From: Nitrospirota bacterium
GTDB lineage: Bacteria > Nitrospirota > Nitrospiria > SBBL01 > Manganitrophaceae
NCBI GenBank assembly: GCA_023248505.1
Contig: JAHFEM010000067.1
Coordinates: forward strand, 1-8,124
Direction of reading: 5' to 3'
Length of the DNA: 8,124 bases
Of this stretch, positions 5,717 to 8,124 are shown in pieces. Under the pieces are notes generated by a model. It did not search any database and was not told the origin of the DNA. It saw nothing but the letters and a program-made list of their open reading frames with translations. The translations under genes were made by a program, and so were the position numbers. How positions within the stretch are numbered: the first letter of the stretch is position 1; each line of letters opens with the position of its first letter.

Positions 5717-5942
5717 TTTCATTGAAGCAAATCCCAAGATCTATTAGATTGGCTCACTGAGTATGTGCTCCAACCCGAATAATCCAATTCGATCAGATAA
5801 AGAGGGTTCAAAAAAGACGAAGATCGTCACAGAGGGGAAAAAAACAAGAGGATTACGCAGAGGGACAATACGCGAGATAAAGAGGGAGGGAGACGGCGGA
5901 CCGCCTCCCTCCCTCGTCAGCATCGACTTCTTGAATCCCTTA
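5717..5942. other. Convergent intergenic region, no gene seen
   Basis: This 226-nt stretch lies between the ends of two convergent genes. It is purine-rich on the + strand around 5800-5892 and holds one hairpin (5882-5915). No + strand terminator is evident behind the repeat-protein gene. Confidence 0.5.
5876..5915 (-). terminator. Likely terminator of the minus-strand secreted-protein genes
   Basis: An 11-bp perfect stem (GAGGGAGGGAG at 5882-5892 with its complement at 5905-5915) encloses a 12-nt segment that can fold further (GCG/CGC). It starts 27 nt past the stop codon of the 5943-6602 gene. Read on the minus strand it is followed only by TTTATCT, a weak T tract, so termination may be inefficient or the hairpin may protect the 3' end of the message. 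On the + strand no T run follows. Confidence 0.6.
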
Positions 5943-6602
5943 CTAGAAGCTCTGATCGACCGCCGCTGGAGAGCCGGTATCGAACGTCATGGTCGACGTG
6001 AATCCCGGGGTCGCCGGATCGTTGACCGCCTGCTGGATATGGGTATTGAAATCACCCAATGCCGGCGTGGTGGTGTTCGGCGTGAGGGTCACGATATTCG
6101 TACCGAGCCCCTGCGACACATCGGTGATGCTCTGGGTGATGTTGATCTCCGTGCCAACCATGTTCTCTTGGCCGGCGCCGGTCCCCTTGTTGATGATATT
6201 GAGGTTGTCCATCCGGGTCAGCACGCTGACCGTGCCGCCGGTGGCGTTCATCGTCTGCTTGAACGTCAGCTGATCGGTCGAGCTGGTATTCGTGGCCCCT
6301 TGAATCGCTCCCCCCGGGGTGAAGGTCTCCTGCTGGAAGACCGAACCGGTTGCCGGATCGGGCTTGCTTCGGACAATGGTGTGATTCAACTGTTTTCCGT
6401 TGATGACAATCGCTTCCTGAAAGAAGAAATTATCTCCGCTGACTTCGGTCAGACGGTTGGTGCCGCCCGCCAATCCGCAGGTGGCCGCCGTATTACAGGT
6501 GGGGTTCGCGAAATTCACGGTCGACGTCTGCGCCATCGCAAAACCGGCAGAGAGAAGAACTGCTGCCATGGCCAGATACGTTTTTTTGTAAATTGATTTC
6601 AT
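5943..6602 (-). CDS. Exported protein of unknown function with repeated Gln-containing strands
   Basis: This 219-residue protein has a clear signal peptide (KKTY then a hydrophobic core, AMA cleavage site after residue 24). I recognise no named family. The mature chain is rich in Thr, Asn, Gln and Gly and poor in charge. It contains a series of short strands in which a hydrophobic residue is followed closely by Gln: FFFQEAIV (59-66), VFQQETF (88-94), LTFKQTM (112-118), INITQSI (153-159) and HIQQAV (188-193). Its only two cysteines (36 and 42) could form a disulfide. The last residue is Phe. These strands and several other positions match the upstream neighbour, so the two are paralogues. The composition suggests an extracellular beta-rich or fibre-like protein, which is inference. 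GGAGG at 6614-6618 lies 11 nt before the ATG, and no strong promoter is seen in the 53-nt gap, so it is probably cotranscribed with the upstream gene. Confidence 0.75.
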   Translation of the reverse strand: MKSIYKKTYLAMAAVLLSAGFAMAQTSTVNFANPTCNTAATCGLAGGTNRLTEVSGDNFFFQEAIVINGKQLNHTIVRSKPDPATGSVFQQETFTPGGAIQGATNTSSTDQLTFKQTMNATGGTVSVLTRMDNLNIINKGTGAGQENMVGTEINITQSITDVSQGLGTNIVTLTPNTTTPALGDFNTHIQQAVNDPATPGFTSTMTFDTGSPAAVDQSF

Positions 6603-6613
6603 TTTATCTCATG

Positions 6614-6618
6614 CCTCC
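6614..6618 (-). promoter_or_regulatory. Ribosome binding site of the 5943-6602 gene
   Basis: GGAGG on the minus strand lies 11 nt before the ATG at 6602, a long but workable spacing. A two-codon frame (ATG AGA TAA) starts directly after it and ends just before the gene's ATG. Its start is too close to GGAGG to be a serious competitor. Confidence 0.55.
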
Positions 6619-6655
6619 CTAATTAAATTAAACGCCATCCACAGCGAAAACGTCT

Positions 6656-7414
6656 TTATGGGCCTTGAACGATCAGAGGCAGTCCCCCCGTTGTGAAATC
6701 CAGGTCCTGCGTGAAGAGCACTTCCGTGCCGTTCAAAACTCTAACCTGCTGATCGATCGTGGTGCAGAAGGTGCTGGCCGTGCCGCACGATGGATCGCTG
6801 GCATGCTGCGGCCCGGTCGGACCCGTTCTGTTCGGAAGGATGTCGACGTTGCTGAAGGTAAGACCTCCCGTCTGACCGTTGATCGGATCGGGCGATGCAT
6901 TCTGCTGGTGGATGTGAATATCTTCCTGAGGATCAAGGCTGGCCGTGGTGGCAAACCCGGCGTCCTTCACCGACTGCCTAAACGAAATCTGGGTATGGCT
7001 CGGAGGTGAAACAATCGGAGCCACGGTGTTGTTCTGCGTGGTCGGCGATCGCTGCTCACCCATCAAAACAAACGATTCCTGAACAAATGACTTGCCGGTG
7101 CTTGCCGCTTCCAGCATTGTGTGAATGGCCGCTTCCGGCGTGGCCGGCCCGCCGGGACCGTCCGGATCGACATTCACGAATTCCTGTAGGAAGAAGTTGC
7201 CGCTTCCCATAGTTCCTTGAAAGGTAAGAAGCTGCCCCCCGGTCAATTGGGTCCCATTCCCTCCCGCTTGGGTGTGAACATACGGGAAAGGAGACGGGTT
7301 ATCGGTAAAGGTGGGGTTGCCCACCTGCGCAAAGGCAACGCCCCCCGCAAAGGAGACGATACCCAAGGCCGACATGATGATCGACCATTTCTTAGCTTTG
7401 CCATTTCTTATCAT
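6656..7414 (-). CDS. Exported protein of unknown function, paralogue of its downstream neighbour
   Basis: From the ATG at 7414 the protein has 252 residues. The signal peptide (basic start, hydrophobic core, AFA cleavage site after residue 29) is clear. It shares with the downstream gene the strands NFFLQEFV (73-80), SFVQESFV (109-116), ISFRQSV (143-149), IDQQVRV (220-226) and FTQDLDF (234-240), as well as low charge, many Gly, Pro, Thr and Gln residues and exactly two cysteines in the mature chain (210 and 217). It is longer by loop insertions rich in Pro and Gly. No catalytic motif is visible. Role unknown; an extracellular matrix, fibre or surface-layer component is possible. An in-frame ATG at 7420 would add two residues, but the G-rich ribosome site at 7422-7427 is too close to it and better spaced for 7414. 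The gene has its own promoter candidate and leads the pair. Confidence 0.75.
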   Translation of the reverse strand: MIRNGKAKKWSIIMSALGIVSFAGGVAFAQVGNPTFTDNPSPFPYVHTQAGGNGTQLTGGQLLTFQGTMGSGNFFLQEFVNVDPDGPGGPATPEAAIHTMLEAASTGKSFVQESFVLMGEQRSPTTQNNTVAPIVSPPSHTQISFRQSVKDAGFATTASLDPQEDIHIHQQNASPDPINGQTGGLTFSNVDILPNRTGPTGPQHASDPSCGTASTFCTTIDQQVRVLNGTEVLFTQDLDFTTGGLPLIVQGP

Positions 7415-7432
7415 CAACATTCCCCCCTGTTT

Positions 7433-7461
7433 CTTATAAAGTTCTTTATTGTATTGATCAA
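7433..7461 (-). promoter_or_regulatory. Sigma70-like promoter of the 7414 gene
   Basis: On the minus strand TTGATC (-35, 7461-7456) and TATAAG (-10, 7438-7433, five of six consensus bases) are separated by exactly 17 nt. The start is expected near 7426, giving a very short leader of about 12 nt that begins in the G-rich ribosome site. The position directly before the gene supports it. Confidence 0.6.
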
Positions 7462-7463
7462 TA
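7452..7463. promoter_or_regulatory. 12-bp palindrome over the -35 box
   Basis: TATTGATCAATA is a perfect 12-bp palindrome that covers the -35 box of the promoter for the secreted-protein genes. TTGAT with its mirror ATCAA is the half-site pair of FNR/CRP-type regulators, but here the halves abut without the usual 4-nt gap, so an FNR site is not supported. A dimeric repressor covering the promoter is the simplest reading. Confidence 0.45.
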
Positions 7464-7596
7464 ACCGGATATTTATGAAGCCGGCAATCCGGTAAATGGC
7501 CTTTCCCTACCCTTTATTTCTTTACTTCCTGTTTCTCTACTTTTCTACTTCTTAAAACAGTCTTGATTCTAAACCGACTTCTTAACTTCCGACCCG

Positions 7597-8124
7597 CTAT
7601 CTCCCTCCGAAACCGCCTCCAGATCCACCACCTCCACCGTTTCCTGGGAAGTCCGAACCATTTCCGCTGGCCAAATCCCCGGAACCGTTACCGCCCCAGC
7701 GATCCCACCAAACCGGGGTCAACTGAAAGCTGTCGAGATCGTGGTTCGGGATCGCAGGCCGGGACGAGGAGGTCGAACGGCTTGCATTACATCCGCCACG
7801 GCGCCCTGCGTCTTCCCGAAAGTTGCCTTCCAACCGTCCGGTCGGATCGCCGAAATCGTTACACTTGCTGAAGCTGATCAATTGATTGGTGACCGGATCG
7901 ATGATTTTAACCACCGTAAGATCGTTCCAGAAGTTGATCGACCCGCTGCTGCCGCCGCTATCGCGACCGCCAAACCCGCCACTGCCTCCCCCGCCGGAAA
8001 TCGGTGTCGCAATAACATGGGAGAGCTGTGATGCGGAAGGGGTAAAACCCTCGTTTTGGGTAATATCATCCCCCCCGAGGCCGTTGAAACCGGTAATCCA
8101 AACGCCAAGATCTTGGCGAACCCG
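7597..8124 (-). CDS. Partial gene: C-terminal part of a Gly-rich protein of unknown function
   Basis: The minus-strand frame ending at TAG 7599-7597 is open to the window edge, giving 175 residues whose start lies beyond 8124. The visible part begins RVRQDLGVWITGFNGLGG, has a Gly/Ser linker around residues 48-68, an ordered stretch with INFWNDLTVVKIIDPVTNQ (70-88) and LISFSKCND, and a Gly/Asn/Ser-rich end (GGGGGSGGGFGGR). There are two cysteines (97 and 123) in the visible part. The composition resembles the secreted proteins downstream, so it may be exported too, but the N-terminus is not seen. A purely internal ATG at 7914 would give only 105 residues and cut the ordered segment, so the longer frame is preferred. 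Family not recognised. Confidence 0.65.
   Translation of the reverse strand, partial: RVRQDLGVWITGFNGLGGDDITQNEGFTPSASQLSHVIATPISGGGGSGGFGGRDSGGSSGSINFWNDLTVVKIIDPVTNQLISFSKCNDFGDPTGRLEGNFREDAGRRGGCNASRSTSSSRPAIPNHDLDSFQLTPVWWDRWGGNGSGDLASGNGSDFPGNGGGGGSGGGFGGR

Larger units (their letters stand above)
7421..7596. other. Intergenic region with promoter and pyrimidine tract
   Basis: This 176-nt gap lies between the partial Gly-rich gene and the 7414 gene. The half nearer the 7414 gene holds the promoter and palindrome listed separately, plus a 7-bp inverted repeat (ACCGGAT at 7464-7470, ATCCGGT at 7487-7493). The other half is almost all pyrimidine on the + strand (about 7499-7553) with repeated TTCTAC-like words, and ACTTCTTAA occurs twice (7547-7555, 7577-7585). 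No clear terminator of the Gly-rich gene is seen. Confidence 0.5.

Noticed and set aside
5882..5915. G-quadruplex from GGGAGGGAGG on either strand
   Set aside because: Only two runs of three G occur; the 11-bp hairpin explains the sequence better.
5763..6596. A 277-codon + strand open frame opposite the 5943-6602 gene, longer than the gene itself
   Set aside because: Its product is Arg/Gly-rich without a domain or signal peptide and starts with no good ribosome site, whereas the minus-strand frame has a clean signal peptide, a ribosome site and a paralogue next door. It is an antisense shadow.
7452..7463. FNR or CRP site
   Set aside because: TTGAT and ATCAA half-sites are present but overlap in the centre and lack the 4- to 6-nt spacer those regulators need.
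7878..8108. A 76-codon minus-strand frame with ATG at 8108
   Set aside because: It overlaps the longer Gly-rich frame that stays open to the window edge; its product is Ala/Pro/Leu-rich frame-shifted reading of the Gly/Ser linker.

Overview
The window suggests a diderm (Gram-negative-type) bacterium of moderately high GC. It carries periplasmic sensor domains, a periplasmic binding protein and several proteins with Sec signal peptides. The mix recalls environmental lineages such as Nitrospirota or deltaproteobacterial groups, but that is only an impression; no rRNA or marker gene is present to place it.

Left half (120-4064, + strand): four genes in tight order that look like one signalling operon. 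Two tandem paralogues (120-1142 and 1190-2185) are double-Cache sensor proteins with a membrane helix at each end and no output domain. Next, 5 nt further on, comes a small exported PstS-like periplasmic binding protein (2191-2640). It overlaps by ATGA a transmembrane histidine kinase (2637-4064). The inferred logic is that the Cache proteins and the binding protein sense something in the periplasm and the kinase carries the signal inward. No response regulator lies in the window.

Middle (4065-4816): about 750 nt of AT-richer DNA without a convincing large gene, but not empty. It has two sigma70-like promoters with 17-nt spacers (4078-4106 and 4403-4431), a 10-bp palindrome over the first start site, a possible 51-codon small ORF, a strong intrinsic terminator (4676-4712) and a short leader ORF with a good Shine-Dalgarno sequence. 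The leader ORF overlaps the start of the next gene. That gene (4817-5716) encodes an exported HAF-type repeat protein with six repeats of about 40 residues.

Right half (5943-8124, - strand): two adjacent genes for homologous exported proteins of unknown function (5943-6602 and 6656-7414), built on recurring hydrophobic-x-Gln strands, and upstream of them the 3' part of a third gene for a Gly-rich protein whose start lies beyond the window. A promoter with a 12-bp palindrome over its -35 box precedes the 7414 gene, and a GC-rich hairpin at 5882-5915 probably ends the unit. This side looks like a cell-surface or secreted-protein cluster. No RNA gene of a known family, CRISPR array, insertion sequence or phage gene was seen.
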